NCBI GenBank assembly: GCA_002964805.2
Contig: PUDQ02000143.1
Location: 716,246 to 780,245 of the forward strand
Source of the DNA: Trametes villosa
Taxonomy: Eukaryota; Basidiomycota; Agaricomycetes; Polyporales; Polyporaceae
Reading direction: 5' to 3'
DNA length: 64,000 bases
The notes below the pieces were generated by a model. The model worked only from the letters and a program-made list of their open reading frames with translations, made no database searches and had not been told where the DNA came from. Numbering within the stretch: position 1 is the first letter of the stretch; the number at the start of each line of letters is the position of its first letter. Shown here piece by piece: positions 12,034 through 24,600 of the stretch. Made by a program: the position numbers and the translations under genes.

Positions 12034-12680
12034 ATGACTACGCTCTCTCCCCCGCCCTCACCGCTGCTCGCGCGCTCCTCCTCCGAGTCTTCTTCGAGCC
12101 GCCACCACATGCCGCTCAGCGTCTCGAACGTCGCGAACCTCTTCGTGCGCATGCGCCGGCAGCGCTCGAAGGCGAAGGCGCACCACATCGAATCAGCCTC
12201 GGGCGACGCGCCGCAGACGCACCCCGCGCTCCAGGGCGCGCTCGCCCCCGGCGCGGAGACGATCCACCTCGAGCAGGACGAGACGTTCATCTGCCGCGAC
12301 GGCGTGGACGCGACGAAGCTACTGCGCGCGGTGCGTGGTGCGCTGTACCAGAAGGCGCAGACGTACGGTGCGAATGTCTTGGTGGACGAGCAGTACGTCC
12401 CTCTTTGTTCCGGCGAGCGTGTCTCGAGTACTGATGCGAGCGGACGCAGGTGGAAGTGCACAATCTGCGGGCCTAGACATCGGTCTGACGGGTCTTTCAA
12501 AGTCTACGTGCGTACTCTTCCGCCGGGGGGACTTCACGGTGATGCTCACATTCCATACTACAGATCCACTACTCCGCCTCCGCAGCACGCTCGGACAAGC
12601 GAGACCCACAGCGGCCAGTCGCGCTCGACAAAGTCCGCAGCGTACCCGGGCTCATGACGATCAAGAGCAGGCTCGAGTGA
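12034..12680 (+). CDS. Conserved-looking unknown protein (177 aa, 3 exons)
   Basis: Exons 12034-12392, 12450-12507 and 12564-12680 are joined by 57- and 56-bp introns (GTACGT...GCAG; GTGCGT...ACAG) in consistent phases. The protein starts MTTLSPPPSPLLARSSSESS. It has a Ser/Pro-rich N-terminus, a basic stretch (VRMRRQRSKAKAHH), then an ordered part: ETIHLEQDETFICRDGVD, LLRAVRGALYQKAQTYGANV, and WKCTICGPRHRSDGSFKVYI with one CxxC pair. It ends in VPGLMTIKSRLE. I do not recognise a named domain. The clean splicing and contrast between disordered and ordered parts support a real gene. Confidence 0.65.
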
Positions 12681-14151
12681 TTCTCCATCCCTCCAAGCCC
12701 CCCGTCCATCCCTCTCTCACTTTCGCCTTCCCTCCTCCACCCCTCCTTCACCACTTAACCCACATCATGCCCCTTAACGGACCTCACGGACGTGTACTCG
12801 TACGAATAGATATCGTATTCCCTCCCCCTCAGCCTAATCCCCCTCTCACTGTACTACCATCCCTCCCATGACCGAGCGTACGCCTACGATATCGTTGTAC
12901 ATGTACACCACACTCTTGCCTAGTCCTGCCTGCCTCCGAGTACCAGCTCGTCTCGCTCGTTCCGGACACGTTGTACGATGTACTTGTGATAGAAGCGCTA
13001 ACCGCTTTTCCAATTCCGTCAGCCCGACATTCGCCGTGACGGCAGCGAGGAACTCCGTATCATCTCCGGCACAGCGCCTCAATGCTACCTACCCGGCCAC
13101 ACTTGTGGACAAGCTTCACATCCCAGGGAGGGTGCTTGCGAACGATCTATGCCGCTTTCAAGCCGCCGCCTTCGCGTACGTGTATGCAAACATATTCTGT
13201 GATGCTCACGGGGTCACTCTGCGAAACCTCTACGCTTCGCTGCGCCTCCGTCTTCACTGACCCGCACAATCGTGTCCTGGCGTTATTAGTTCACAAGGCC
13301 ACTACCGGCCGGGACTTGGTAGGCATTGTACTCGCAGGGCGCTCATCGGGCCTATCCTTCCAATTGCAATACACGAGAACAAAGAGAGTGCTCGACTAAT
13401 GCAGCACTCACTCGCGCAGCTGGCCATGGGGACAACAGACGCACGCTGGCGATTAAGAGCTGCACAGCAGATCGTATACATAACATAATCCGAGTCCAAG
13501 CGATACACGAGCTGGAAACACAACATAACGAGGGGGGACACCGATAACAGCGACGCGCAGAGGGGGGCACGGAAGGGGGAGGCGCAAGATGCGCTATTGT
13601 ACACGAGAGCGCGGGGGAAGAGCGAGAAATGGAGACAGGGGGATAACGGGACGAGGGGGAAAACACGGAGGGGGGATGCGCGAGAGGCGCTATTGTACAC
13701 GAGAGCGAGGAAGAGGAGAGCGGGGGTGCATGGGGGTGCGGAGAACACAACATAACGGGGCACAGACGAGTCCACCATATCCGGGGAGCCAAAACAGAAA
13801 CCGGGACCGAAACCGAGTCCGAACCTTCCAACCCAACCAGAGCGCATGCGTCCCCGTGGGGGCACTTCCCCGGGCCCTCGCAAGGACCCGGAGACCCATC
13901 CCCCGCCGACGACGCACGCGCGCCCTTCTCCCGTCCATCAGCTGCATAGTGTCCTTCTCAGAAGGTCGCACGCCAAGATGCGCGTCCAGTGTCGAAGACT
14001 GGAGGCGCGAGGCGGGCGCGCGACCTGAAAGCCGCTATGAAGCTCATCGGCGCGATGCCTTGGGTGCCTGTGAAACGGGTCAGCGTCATATCACAAGGCA
14101 CGAGAGCAGACATATAACGTGAGGATGAGGCACGTACCGATAACCCGTGGT
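12681..14151. other. Gene-poor stretch with purine-rich repeats
   Basis: No supported gene. The + strand is strongly purine-rich from about 13540 to 13770. Overlapping ORFs in this stretch have repetitive, unnatural composition. Confidence 0.45.
13591..13707. repeat. Imperfect tandem repeat, about 96-bp period
   Basis: The 21-base word starting GCGCTATTGTACACGAGAGC occurs at 13591-13611 and again at 13687-13707. Related G/A-rich sequence lies between and around them, so this is about two degenerate copies of a 96-bp unit. Confidence 0.65.
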
Positions 14152-15248
14152 TCAAGCTTTGGGTACCTTGCGACGCGGGGAGCCCGCGTCAGTGTGTTCC
14201 GACTGAAAGTGGCGCTGCATATCGTGTTTGCGGCTGAATGCCCTGCCGCAGTCGGTCGCAGCACAGGCGAAGAGTCGCTCTCCCTTGTGGACGGATAGGA
14301 TATGTGTCTTGAGGTTGTTCGGCCTCGCCCACACTACAGATACGAGATCGGTCAACGAGTACAAGGCATCAAACGATGGGAGGACGAACTACTGCCACAC
14401 TCCGGGCACTGATGCGTCTTCTCGGTGCTCTGCTTGCGTCGCTTCGGGGCCTTCTCGCCTTGAACTCCAGTATCACGCGCCCGCTTGCGGGAGCTAGTGC
14501 CCACGGTCGGGACAGCGTCCGCGGCGACGACCTGGGTGGGCGTCTCCGGGACGCCGACCGTAGGCTGGGGAGTGAGTTGGGCAACCCCGTTGCTCGCTGG
14601 CATGCTCAGTCCCGTCGGGACAAATGGAGCAACAGCGCCCCACGGGCGGTGCTGTTGTTCCGGCTGTCCATGGTTACCAAACTCGAACCGGAGAGGGAAA
14701 GCCAGCGAGTTGTCGTTGTTCTCGATTTGGGGAGGGTAGTACATTACCGGTGGAGGAGGCGCCCGCTCGAAGGCGCCAAAGTAGTACTGGCCATAAGCCA
14801 CGGGTGGGTTGAAGCGAGGCGGGACCTGCTGTCCACCCTCAAAAGTGTTGAGGGCGAAGTCGCCTTTGATGGGACCTGTCAGCAAGGTGTCGACGGCGGT
14901 GACATCGGACACCATGGATGCAGCGGGAGACGCGGGAATGGCCGTGGTCGCTGTGTGGTCCGAGTAGACGCTGGACGGCGCCCCGGGGACAGATTGCGGT
15001 ATGTTGAAGAAGGATGCCCAATCCAAGTCGGTCGCATTCATGTTGAGCATCGCGCTGGTGTCGAGCTGGCCAGGTATGCTGCCCAAGCCTGCCTGGTCGA
15101 TGAAGTTGTTGAAGTCGTCGAAGCCGGCGGAGGGAATGGGCGCGTCTCGGGCGAGTCGCGTAACCTGCGTGCGGTCGATGCCCGCAAACTCGCTGTACCA
15201 GCGATCGATGTCGCTGTCGAGGTATTGGGCGGAGTTGTTGTTGTTCAT
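14152..15248 (-). CDS. C2H2 zinc-finger transcription factor (2 exons)
   Basis: ATG at 15248-15246 opens MNNNNSAQYLDSDIDRWYSE. About 290 residues of low-complexity, Pro/Ala/Asn-rich sequence follow, then a basic patch (RKRARDTG, PKRRKQS). Two C2H2 fingers close the protein: CPEC ... RPNNLKTHILSVH, and CAATDC ... FSRKHDMQRHFQSEH. A roughly 60-bp intron near 14323-14384 splits the first finger; placing the donor at GTTCGT gives the standard C-X2-C-X12-H-X4-H spacing. The end is SPRRKVPKA. The acidic, disordered N-terminus with C-terminal fingers suggests a DNA-binding activator; its targets are unknown. Confidence 0.8.
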
Positions 15249-16082
15249 GGCTGGTGACGTTGGTCGCGGGTGGGTGGGGGGAGATGATGGGGGGAGATGA
15301 TGGGGGGAAGAGAGATAAGTGGGGGGAGGGGGAATCCGTGGGTATATATATGACATGCTGTGATAGTCTGGACTTCTATTGCTACGGCTTCTGCCGTACA
15401 CGTGTCGGTTCTTCACTCAGTACAACGCGAGCGGAGTTGACTGGCATAACATACGTAGGGCCTGCAAATCCCTGTTGAAGCATTCGTTAGATACCGTTCA
15501 GCTGCTGAATACGCTTACCAGTTAGAAAGTGAGTGTACGATACAAGAGCGTACTTAAGTCGAAGGACATCAACGTTGCCGGTCCTTGAGCATGGTTGGGG
15601 TGTGACCGTGTAACGGTGTAAGTACCAAATGGAGTGCGGGGTTCGAACTTCGTGGCTGTTTGAGCGGACTGTCGATCGGCGATCACTGCAATATTGACAT
15701 CACAAGTACGTTCGTATAGAGAGCGTCTAAGTGCACCCCCTCTTGCTAAACGTTGCTCACTTGCTCATGAGGGTAACTGCAGATTGTACCTGGCTTCTCG
15801 AGGAGCTCTCCCTGCGCGAATGAATGCGAAGGGTCTAAAATCTACCGAGCATATTGACGGCGCCCATGGCAGCTACCAAGTTATCCCGCCAACCGACTCT
15901 GGCACGAGTCATCACCCACAGAGCGGCCATGGACGTCGTAAGTAGCAGCGCACCAGCATTCTAGACTAGCTTGGACCTGTACTGTCGGCTCGACCACTCT
16001 GGCGGATGTTCTACTCTCAGGTACAGATACCTCGGTCGTTCCCACACGTCCACGGTCAACTGACTGCCTCGCGTAGCCCTTA
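15249..16082. other. Promoter region of the zinc-finger gene and intergenic sequence
   Basis: A tandem GGGGGGAGATGAT motif at about 15276-15310 reads as a pyrimidine-rich leader on the gene's strand, typical of fungal core promoters. A TATATATA box lies at 15343-15350, about 100 bp upstream of the ATG. No gene is seen in the remainder. Confidence 0.5.
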
Positions 16083-16099
16083 CGGACAGCGGGCGCCCG
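16083..16099. promoter_or_regulatory. CGG-N11-CCG palindrome upstream of MFS gene 1
   Basis: CGGACAGCGGGCGCCCG, 136 bp upstream of the ATG. The spacing is that of a Gal4-type Zn2Cys6 dimer site. The same element recurs at 18736 in an otherwise diverged promoter. Confidence 0.5.
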
Positions 16100-16137
16100 G
16101 CCAGCTGACCCGAGTCATTGCACCCATGGAGCACAAT

Positions 16138-16145
16138 TATTTATA
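16138..16145 (+). promoter_or_regulatory. TATA box of MFS gene 1
   Basis: TATTTATA, 81 bp upstream of the ATG. The identical octamer occurs upstream of MFS gene 2. Confidence 0.6.
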
Positions 16146-16218
16146 GCTTGCGATGACCATCCTCCCCGACGCGAGACGCGTCTACTGACTCTCCTCTCGC
16201 CTACGACGTCGAGCCAGC

Positions 16219-18435
16219 ATGTCCACCGAAAAGCACGCGTCGTCTTTCGACGAGAAGGCGCCAAATGTCGACGCGGCCACTGTCGAGCCCGAGTCGGCCT
16301 CGCTCGCGGTGGAGGAGCGGAGGCTGGTGAGGAAGATCGACTGTCGTATCATGCCCATTGCATGCATCATGTATCTATTTGCTTGTGAGTGCTGCCTGTC
16401 CTCTGTCTTCTGTGAGAGGTGCGACAAGCGCTGACTCTTATGCGGGCCAGATCTGGACAGGTCAAACCTGGGGAACGCGCGATTGCAAGGCCTCCCGCAG
16501 GATACCCTGCACGGTGACCCAACCGGCGTACAATTCGACTGGGTGAACTCGGTGTTCTTCTTCTCATACGTGAGTAACAGGCCCCCTCGACTCGCGTGAT
16601 CTGAGCTTGAAGAAAGGACGCAGATCATATGTCAAGTACCGGCAACGCTCCTTTCGAAGCTATGCCCGCCTCGCCTCTGGCTGGGATGCGCGACCGTGGG
16701 GTGGGGACTGTGCTCGGTGCTCATGGTGCGCGCGCCAGTATCCGCAGCAATGAGCACATCGCTGACAGCAGTGACTGAACCAACGCCCATAATCAGTCCA
16801 CAGCGTTTAATTTCCCCGGCCTGCTCGTCGCCCGCCTCGCGCTGGGCGTCTTCGAGGCCGGCTTCGGGCCTGGCATTCCCCTCTACATGTGTGCGTATCG
16901 CAGTCGCGGTCTCACCGCGGCCCCATCTCTGTCGCAGCACGAATCTAATATCCCTCGTTCTGGTAGCGTTCTACTATACGAAGGAGGAGCTCGGCATGCG
17001 CATGGCGTACTGGTTCGGCTTCGCTGCGGTAGCCGGCGCGTTTGGCGGGCTTATCGCGTTCGGCGTGCAGAACGTGCACTCGACGATCGCGAATTGGAAG
17101 CTGCTCTTCCTCATCGAAGGTCTTCCGACGGTGCTCCTTGGTTTCTTGGCCATGGCGATCCTCCCGAATAGGCCAGAGGAGACGACCATGTTCAATGAGA
17201 AGGAACGGGAGCTTGCCCTCGAGCGCATGAACCGCGGGCTTAAAGCGGACGTCGGCAGGACAGTCAACAAATGTGAGTGGGTGCGTGGCATAGACGGTTA
17301 GATACGTACTGAAGAATCCGCGCAGCTCACATCTACGCGGCGTTCAAGGACTGGCGGGTGCGTCATGCGAACCGTGAAGCGCTGGAACTGGCATGACTGA
17401 TGCGTATGTCAGATCTACGCCGCGGGTGTCCTATACTTCGGGGCGAACTGCGCACTGGCCTCGATATCGGCGTTCTTGCCCACCATCATCACCACATTTG
17501 GTTTCAGTGCGCATATATCCAGCTCCTTTCCCAGTGCTTTGCTAACGCGAGTACCTTGGCAGCGAACGCGCGCGCTCAACTGCTCACGGTTCCCCCATAC
17601 GCGGTCTCTGCAGTATATCTGTGTTTGAACTCCTATGCGTCCGACCGGCTGCAGAGTCGCGGAATCTTCGTCGCCGCGGCCAGCGCGGTAGCTGGCATAG
17701 GCTACGTGTGAGCGTCCCCACCCTCCCCGCAACCCGCATTCAGCTCCCAATGCTCACCGCCAACTTGAGCGCAGCCTGCTCCTGACGGTCACCTCGAACA
17801 ACCACGTCCGCTACTTCGCAACCTTCTGCATCACGAGCGGGACGTACACGACGATCGGCGTGATCATTGCCTGGTGTACGCATGTTCCCGCCCCTATTTA
17901 ACTCCATCTCAGGGGAACCCGCGATCTGATCTCCCGGCCCCACAGTCGCCCACAACCTCGGCTCCGAAACGAAGCGGGCGACGGGCATCCCGATGTACAT
18001 GGCGATCGGCCAGTGCGGGAGCGTGCTCGGGTCGCACCTCTACCCGAAGACGGACGGCCCGCGGTATATGTGAGTTGGGATTCCCCGTTCGCGCGCATAT
18101 ACCCAGAGGATGCATGCTAATTGATGGGTCCGGTCCTACAGTAAAGGTTTTGCTGTCACTTGCGCGTTGCAATTTGTCGCCGCACTCGCTGCAGTCGTCC
18201 TGACAGTGAGTCCCTTCGCGCATACATACGGGGGACGTAGTGTTCACTAGAGGCGCGCGATAGATATCGTATCGGGTCGAGAACAAGCGGAGAGACAGGA
18301 AGTACGGGAAACCGGTGCCCGATGCGACCGTCGACACTTTGGAGTTGGCGGACAAGGTGCGTCATCTCAACTCCCAAATTTGCGCGCGGGAGGTTCACGG
18401 GAAGACAGGCACCGATGTTCCGTTACGTCCCTTGA
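16219..18435 (+). CDS. MFS transporter, ACS (Dal5/Tna1-like) family, copy 1
   Basis: Multi-exon gene from MSTEKHASSFDEKAP to a terminal APMFRYVP stop at 18433-18435, roughly 490 aa after splicing. Recognisable in order: an acidic cytosolic N-terminus; EERRLVRKIDCRIMPIACIM starting TM1; YLDRSNLGNARLQGL (the conserved LDR.NLGNAR motif); SKLCPPRLWLG; GWGLCSVLM; FEAGFGPGIPLY; YTKEELGMRMAYWFG; NWKLLFLIEGLP; LPNRPEET; a central cytosolic loop; DRLQSRGIF; and HNLGSETKRATGIPM. These are hallmarks of anion:cation symporters of the allantoate/nicotinate permease type. The substrate cannot be told. No frameshift was seen, and introns are short throughout. It is tandem with a close paralogue. Confidence 0.85.
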
Positions 18436-18735
18436 TGATCTTGCTACGAGAGCTAGAAGAAGCCTACGAATAGCGACTTATATTTTCTTGTGAACGAACG
18501 CGACTGCCGGCAGAGCTCACAACCCGCGGCCTTTAGAATTCAACGTTTCGCGTCTCAGTCCTCCAGTGAGGGCCCTGGTCAACCGCTTCGCAGGCCATGC
18601 AATCAGCGAGTGAGAACTAGCTTCAAGAACTATATACTCTCAGGAACACCGCTCAAAGTCAATCCCGCAAGCTCAAAGCCATTCGAACAACATCATACAC
18701 GACCCCGGTCAACTGACTGCCCCGCGAAGCACGTA
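18436..18735. other. Intergenic between MFS paralogues
   Basis: Holds the 3' flank of MFS gene 1 and the start of the MFS gene 2 promoter. No gene. Confidence 0.4.
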
Positions 18736-18752
18736 CGGACAGCGGGCGTCCG
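18736..18752. promoter_or_regulatory. CGG-N11-CCG palindrome upstream of MFS gene 2
   Basis: CGGACAGCGGGCGTCCG, 166 bp upstream of the ATG. It lies within an approximately 50-bp block shared with the copy 1 promoter (about 16046-16108 and 18707-18761). Confidence 0.5.
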
Positions 18753-18798
18753 ACCAGCTGACTTGAGCTACTGCGACACTCAGGCTCATGGAGTGCCA

Positions 18799-18806
18799 TA
18801 TTTATA
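18799..18806 (+). promoter_or_regulatory. TATA box of MFS gene 2
   Basis: TATTTATA, 103 bp upstream of the ATG and identical to the octamer of MFS gene 1. Confidence 0.6.
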
Positions 18807-18901
18807 GCGGGGAACGACTATCCCCTGCGGGGCGAGAGGCACTCCGCTGACTTCTGAGTTCTCCGAATCGCTTTCCTCCTGCCCACGACGTCGGTCGCAC
18901 C

Positions 18902-21128
18902 ATGTCCGAGTCTATCGAGAAACCCACCTCGTCCTTCGAGGAGAAGGTGCCCAGCGTCGATGTCGACGTCCAGCCGGTGCCGGGGGTGTCGCCCGCGGTG
19001 GAGGAGCGGAGGCTGGTGAGGAAGATCGACTGGCGCATCATGCCGATTGCGTGCATCATGTACCTGTTTGCTTGTAAGTGCTTCGTTGTCTCCGCAAGGC
19101 GGGGTATTCGCTGATGCGACCGTGCGGTAGACTTGGACAGGACGAACCTAGGCAACGCGCGTTTGCAGGGCCTCCCGCAGGACACCCTGCACGGCGACCC
19201 GACCGGGGTGCTGTTCGACTGGGTGAACTCGGGCTTCTTCTTCGCATACGTGAGTCCATTCGTTCCCGACCGCCGCGTTCGATCCCTAACGAAGACTTGC
19301 ACAGATCGTATTCCAGATACCCGCGACCATCCTCTCGAAGCTCTGCCCGCCGCGGATATGGTTGGGATGCGTTACCGTGGGGTGGGGACTGTGCTCCGTG
19401 TTGATGGTACGCGTCTCTTCTGGTAGTAGTTGAAACTAAGCTTCCTGCTGACCGGGCTTGTACACGCATACAGTCTTCAGCGTTCAACTTCCCCGGCCTG
19501 CTCCTCGCGCGCATCGGCCTGGGGTTCTTCGAGGCCGGCTTCGGGCCCGGGATCCCCCTCTACTTCTGTACGTTCCCCTCACGCCGCCACCGCGGTCTCA
19601 CGCGGCCCCCCTCCGGGCCATAGTTCCAAGCTGACATCAGTCCCGTCTCCGCCTCACAGCGTACTTCTACACCAAAGAAGAGCTGGGCACGCGCATGGCG
19701 ATCTGGTTCGGGTTCGCGTCCGTCGCGGGCGCGTTCGGCGGCCTCATCGCGTTCGGGATCCAGAACGTGCACGCGGCCATCGCGAACTGGAAGCTCCTGT
19801 TCCTCATCGAGGGCCTGCCGACGATGCTGGTGGGGTTCCTGGCGATGGTCGTGCTGCCGAACCGCCCGGAGGAGACGGCGGTGTTCAATGAGCGGGAGCG
19901 GGAGATCGCGCTGGAGCGGAAGAATCGGGGGTTGAGGGCGGACGTTGGGAGGACGTTGACGAAGTGTGAGTGAATGAGCTTCTTGCGTGCGGCAGCCAAG
20001 GTATACTAATATTGAGGCACCTGTGCAGCGCATATCTACGCCGCATTCAAGGATTGGCGGGTGCGTTTCTTACTGCTCACAGAAACGTAACCTAGAGTTG
20101 CTGATGCGCCCAACAGGTGTACGTCGCTGGTAGTTTGTACTTCGGAGTGAATTGCTCCGCTGCGTCAATCTCTGCCTTCCTGCCCACCATCATCACTACC
20201 TTCGGATATAGTAAGCTGACTTCCGGTACTTCACGTACCTCTGCTAATATACATCTCCAGCGAACGCACGCGCCCAACTGTTCACCGTGCCGCCGTACGC
20301 CGTCGCAGTGGTGTACCTATGCCTGAACTCCTATACCTCGGACCGCCTGCAAAGCCGCGGGATCTTCATCGCGGTAGCCAGCACGGTCTCCGCGATAGGT
20401 TACATGTCCGTATCCTTTCTTGACGTCGCTTTCTGGAAATATGCTGACCGGCTCGTGCGCTCACGCAGGTTGCTGCTCGCGGTCGAATCGAATATCCACG
20501 TCCGTTATTTCGCGACATTCTGCATCACCAGCGGGACGTATACTACCATCGGAGTCACTATCGCATGGTGTACGCATTCAATATGGATTTTCTCTCGAGA
20601 CGCTATACCTGACTTTTGGGCCTGTCTGCCACCCGATGCCACAGTCGCCCACAATCTTGGATCTGAGACGAAGCAGGCGACGGGCACGCCGATATACCAG
20701 GCTATTGGTCAGTGCGGCAGCGTACTGGGGTCGCATATATTCCTCCAGACGGACGGACCGCGATACATGTAAGTCGCGTCAATATGGTTTTCGCGAAGCG
20801 TGTGCGCTAACCATGGTGTATGGGGCGCGCAGCAAAGGATTCGCCGTGACCTGCGCGATGCAGCTGGTCGCTGCCCTTGCAGCAGTCATCCTCACGGTAA
20901 GATCTTTCATGATCGCGTGTAGCGAACGGTTGACCGAAAGAGTGTACACGATAGATATCCTACCGCGCCGATAATAAGCGGAGAGATGCGAAGTACGGGA
21001 AGCCCGTACCAGACGCGCCCGTAGACACGTCGGTGTTGGCAGACAAGGTGCGTAGCATTCGCCGCTGTGTTGCACGTTGAAGGTTTACGCCTATACACAG
21101 GCGCCGCTCTTCCGTTACGTCCCTTGAC
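18902..21128 (+). CDS. MFS transporter, ACS (Dal5/Tna1-like) family, copy 2
   Basis: Same architecture and exon order as copy 1. It opens MSESIEKPTSSFEEKVP, then shows EERRLVRKIDWRIMPIACIM, YLDRTNLGNARLQGL, SKLCPPRIWLG, GWGLCSVLM, FEAGFGPGIPLYF, YTKEELGTRMAIWFG, NWKLLFLIEGLP, LPNRPEET, SISAFLPTIITTFG, DRLQSRGIF, HNLGSETKQATGTP and a C-terminal APLFRYVP stop at 21126-21128. It is a twelve-TM plasma-membrane symporter by family. The very high similarity between copies, including intron positions and the promoter block, indicates a recent tandem duplication. No break was found. Confidence 0.85.
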
Positions 21129-21673
21129 GATGTCGTTGTCGTGAACACTGGGACTTCTGAGACTTGCTTGTTGTCTGCATAAGCCTACGAGCTATACACA
21201 ACAGATGTCAGACCTGTACAGTATTCCTGAAGCGATATGGAAGTAGCTCTGACCTAAATGGTGCCGACGACACCCACGGTGTCTCTAGCGAGAGCTTTCT
21301 GAGAACCGTGACGTCTTCACTTCGCTAAACAATAGAGACTACATGCGGTTGTCGCATGCCCAAGAGTAGGTCTTCTCACGTCGCTGTGGACGAGCCGTTC
21401 CATTGTGCAAGAACAACGGAGTCGGCGAAGTTGTCGGCCATGGTGGTCGCTTGCAACGGGAAGCCGCGCAATTTCCCACCAGTTAATTGAGCGGTCGGTT
21501 ACATAAGCAAATATACCTTGATCACTTTTTCTCCTGCCTTGTCCATCTCGTCCGACGACGTCCATCTCAGCTTCCGCGTTGTGCACGGCAGCGACGGCCA
21601 TCTCGAGGCGTATACCATCGTCGGCCCCCGCGAGGACTTGCACTGGAACTCTCTGCCTGCTCGACTCCCCATC
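21129..21673. other. Intergenic, no gene recognised
   Basis: Spacer between MFS gene 2 and the RNA-binding protein gene. An in-frame upstream Met at 21518 could extend the next protein, but the extension has no recognisable features. Confidence 0.4.
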
Positions 21674-24600
21674 ATGTCGTCTGAATACAACACCCCGCCC
21701 CCAGAAGGGCGCCCGCAGCCGCACCCGTACCTGCACGAGCCCCTGCTGTACATCTCGGGACTGCCGCCGTATGTAAGAGACGAAGACCTCGCGGTCGCGT
21801 TCCAGACCTGCGCACCGTTCCGACCCAACATCCTGCGCGACGGCTCGAACAAGCCTCTGTCTGGGACGATCGAGTTCAAGTACCTCGAGAAAGGTGAGTC
21901 TACATTCCCCTTGCCCTCGCGGTTTCGGTAGTCAGAGGGACGGATTGGACGCGTTGCTACCGTGGAATTATGGTGGGGCGGTCGCAGAGACGGAGTCCGC
22001 GGCATGGGAGCGTACCCTGTTCTGGTCGGCTGCATGCACGGAGAACGCATGGCTGGGGCGTGCCATCGAACTGCATCCGCCAGATCGATGCCGCAATACG
22101 CAATGATTTTCTGAGGGATATCACGTCTCCGTGCTGTACACGTTACGCCTGACTGCTGTCGAAGATAGCGGTCGCGTCGGCAGGACATAACGCGTTGCCG
22201 CGGTAGCTTTAGTGCCCCCTTGAACCATTGACCGCGACGGTGAACCTGAAGTCCGCCCGGTTTGCATTTGCAACGCGTGCCATACGTGTAATAGTTCCTG
22301 TCCCTCCGGGTCAGAATGACAGGACTCGCGTGCGCCACAGTACTTGCGTGCTGCCACACTGCCGGCGTCTATGTGCTCAGTTTCCTTCAATGTCCTATGA
22401 ATGTGTTCTTCTGCACCCTTCGCACCGAAGCAACGGACAAGGCTGACATACCATTGCAGCGGAGAAGGCTCTTGCGACGCTCCAAGGACGACCTATTCCT
22501 GGTCTACTGCAGCCTGCTCTGCTTACGTTGTCGCCATACCCTTCCACGACACCTCCAACGCCGCTGCCGCCTCCGTCTGCGTCTCCTCGTCTGGTGAAGC
22601 AGCTTCCCCCTGGGTACACAGACTCGCAGCTCTACGACCTCTTCCGTCCGTTCGGCGCTCTCGCGTCTGTGCGCACCCAAGCGCCTTTCGGCAAGGACAC
22701 TGGCGTGATCGAATTCTGGAGAGAAGATGACGCGCGCGAAGCGGAGGAGGCGATGCACTGCGCGGACGTCGAGGGCCAGAACATCGTCGTGCAGATATAC
22801 CAGCCGCGCCGCGCGGGGCCCGCGATCACCAGCGAATTCAGCCCGAATGCGCCCTCGTTCGTTCCCTCTGGCTCGGTATTCCCGTACCCTGCCCAGGTGC
22901 GTTCACCCAAGCTCGTGCGTGCGGTTAGTTCTGGAATATCATCCTCGCAGTACTCACCTCCGCGGCAATCGCCGTATCCTTCGCGCCCGTTGTTTGTGCA
23001 TGGCCCTGGACAACAGGTTCAGCTGGCGCCCTTGTCGGGTCCTGGATCGACGAGCCATAGTGGGCTCATTGACCCCTGCAACCTCTTCATCAAAGTGAGT
23101 ATCAAAAGCCATTCGTCATTGACTGTGTCTGATATTCATTGGGCCGCAGAATCTGGACACGTCAATCGACTCGAACGGCCTGTTCTCTCACTTCCGCCAG
23201 GTGAGTGCCGCCTGTAAGCTTCTTCGGCGCGTTAAGTGCTGAATGTACCTGTCAATAGTTCGGTCAAATCGTCAGGTAAGGCGAAAGGCGACGTCCACAG
23301 TGTTCCAAGCCGAGGTACTAATCTCCCACAGCGCCCGCGTCATGCGGAACGAAGGGGGCGAAAGCCGCGGCTTCGGCTTCGTCTCGTACCAAACGCCCGA
23401 CCAAGGTATTCGAGCGGAACCCCGTGTGATTCCGTATGGGTTGCTGACCAGCGCTTGAAGCGGCCGCGGCTCTGAACGCGATGAACGGCGTCGTGATCGG
23501 GACGAAGTCGCTCGTGGTGCGCCTGCACGAGCCCAAGCAGCTCCGTCAAGAAAAGCTTGCCCAGCGCTTCGGCGGACACAATGGCCACCCTCGCAGCAGC
23601 AGCGGTGCGACCAGCCCCACTGCCAGTGAGGCGGGCGAGAGCTACGCTGGGTGGCCCAGCCCGAGCAGCCATCCGGCTGTTTTGGGATCCCCTACGATGG
23701 GTCACCACGAACGGCCTGACCGTGCACGGCGCAGCTCTGGCAGCTTCTTCCACGTATGTTTGCGCTGTCAAACTCAGAATACCTGTGCTGACCTGGTGTG
23801 TTCAGGCTGCTCTCGCAGGCACGCTCAACTTGCCTATGCGTTACGACGACCTCTCTGCACTCTCCCCCGTTGTTCGTAAGGAGGTCCTTACGGGCGAGCT
23901 GAGCAGACGGATCAAGAGCTTGGACGTCGTCCCCTCCGATGAGCTCGACTCTGTTGTACAGTCAATCGTCGCGCTCTCACTGAGCGAGGTCGTGCAAGGC
24001 ATTCAGGACCCCGGAAAGCTCTCCGAGCAAATCCAGGCTGCGAAGAAGTCTCTGAACCCCGCGAAGGCTTCTAAGTCGCCTTCGCCCTCGCCCGCAGCCT
24101 CGCAAGACTCCCGACTCCTCGATGCACCCAATGCGACCGCATCTGCGCCAGATCACCCCTCGACACCGCTTTCCATGCCCGCTACCCTGTCCACCCCGCC
24201 GCGGACGGAGTCGCCATCCGGCTCCCTCGCGCCCCAGTCCGAGAAGGACCGGATGTTCGCCGCGGTCAGCAAGCTCGAGTCGGCACAGATCGCCGAGCTC
24301 ACGGACCTGCTGATGTCGCTGCCGAAGCGCGAGCGCGCGATGTGCCTGTTCAACGTCGAGGTGCTCCGCGCGAAGATTGCGGACGCGAAGCTCGTGCTCG
24401 AGGTCGACGAGGACGACGTCGAGCAGACGCCCGCGATCTCCACCGTGCCCGTGCCGCAGACGCCGCAGGCGCGCAAGGTGTCCGCGGCCTCGTTCGACTC
24501 GCCGCAGACGCCAGACCTGTCGTCGCGCGGCCCGAGCGTCGCCGCGAGCCCGACGCCCGCGACGCCCAGCGCGCCGTCGTCGGGCGCTGCGGGCGCGCAG

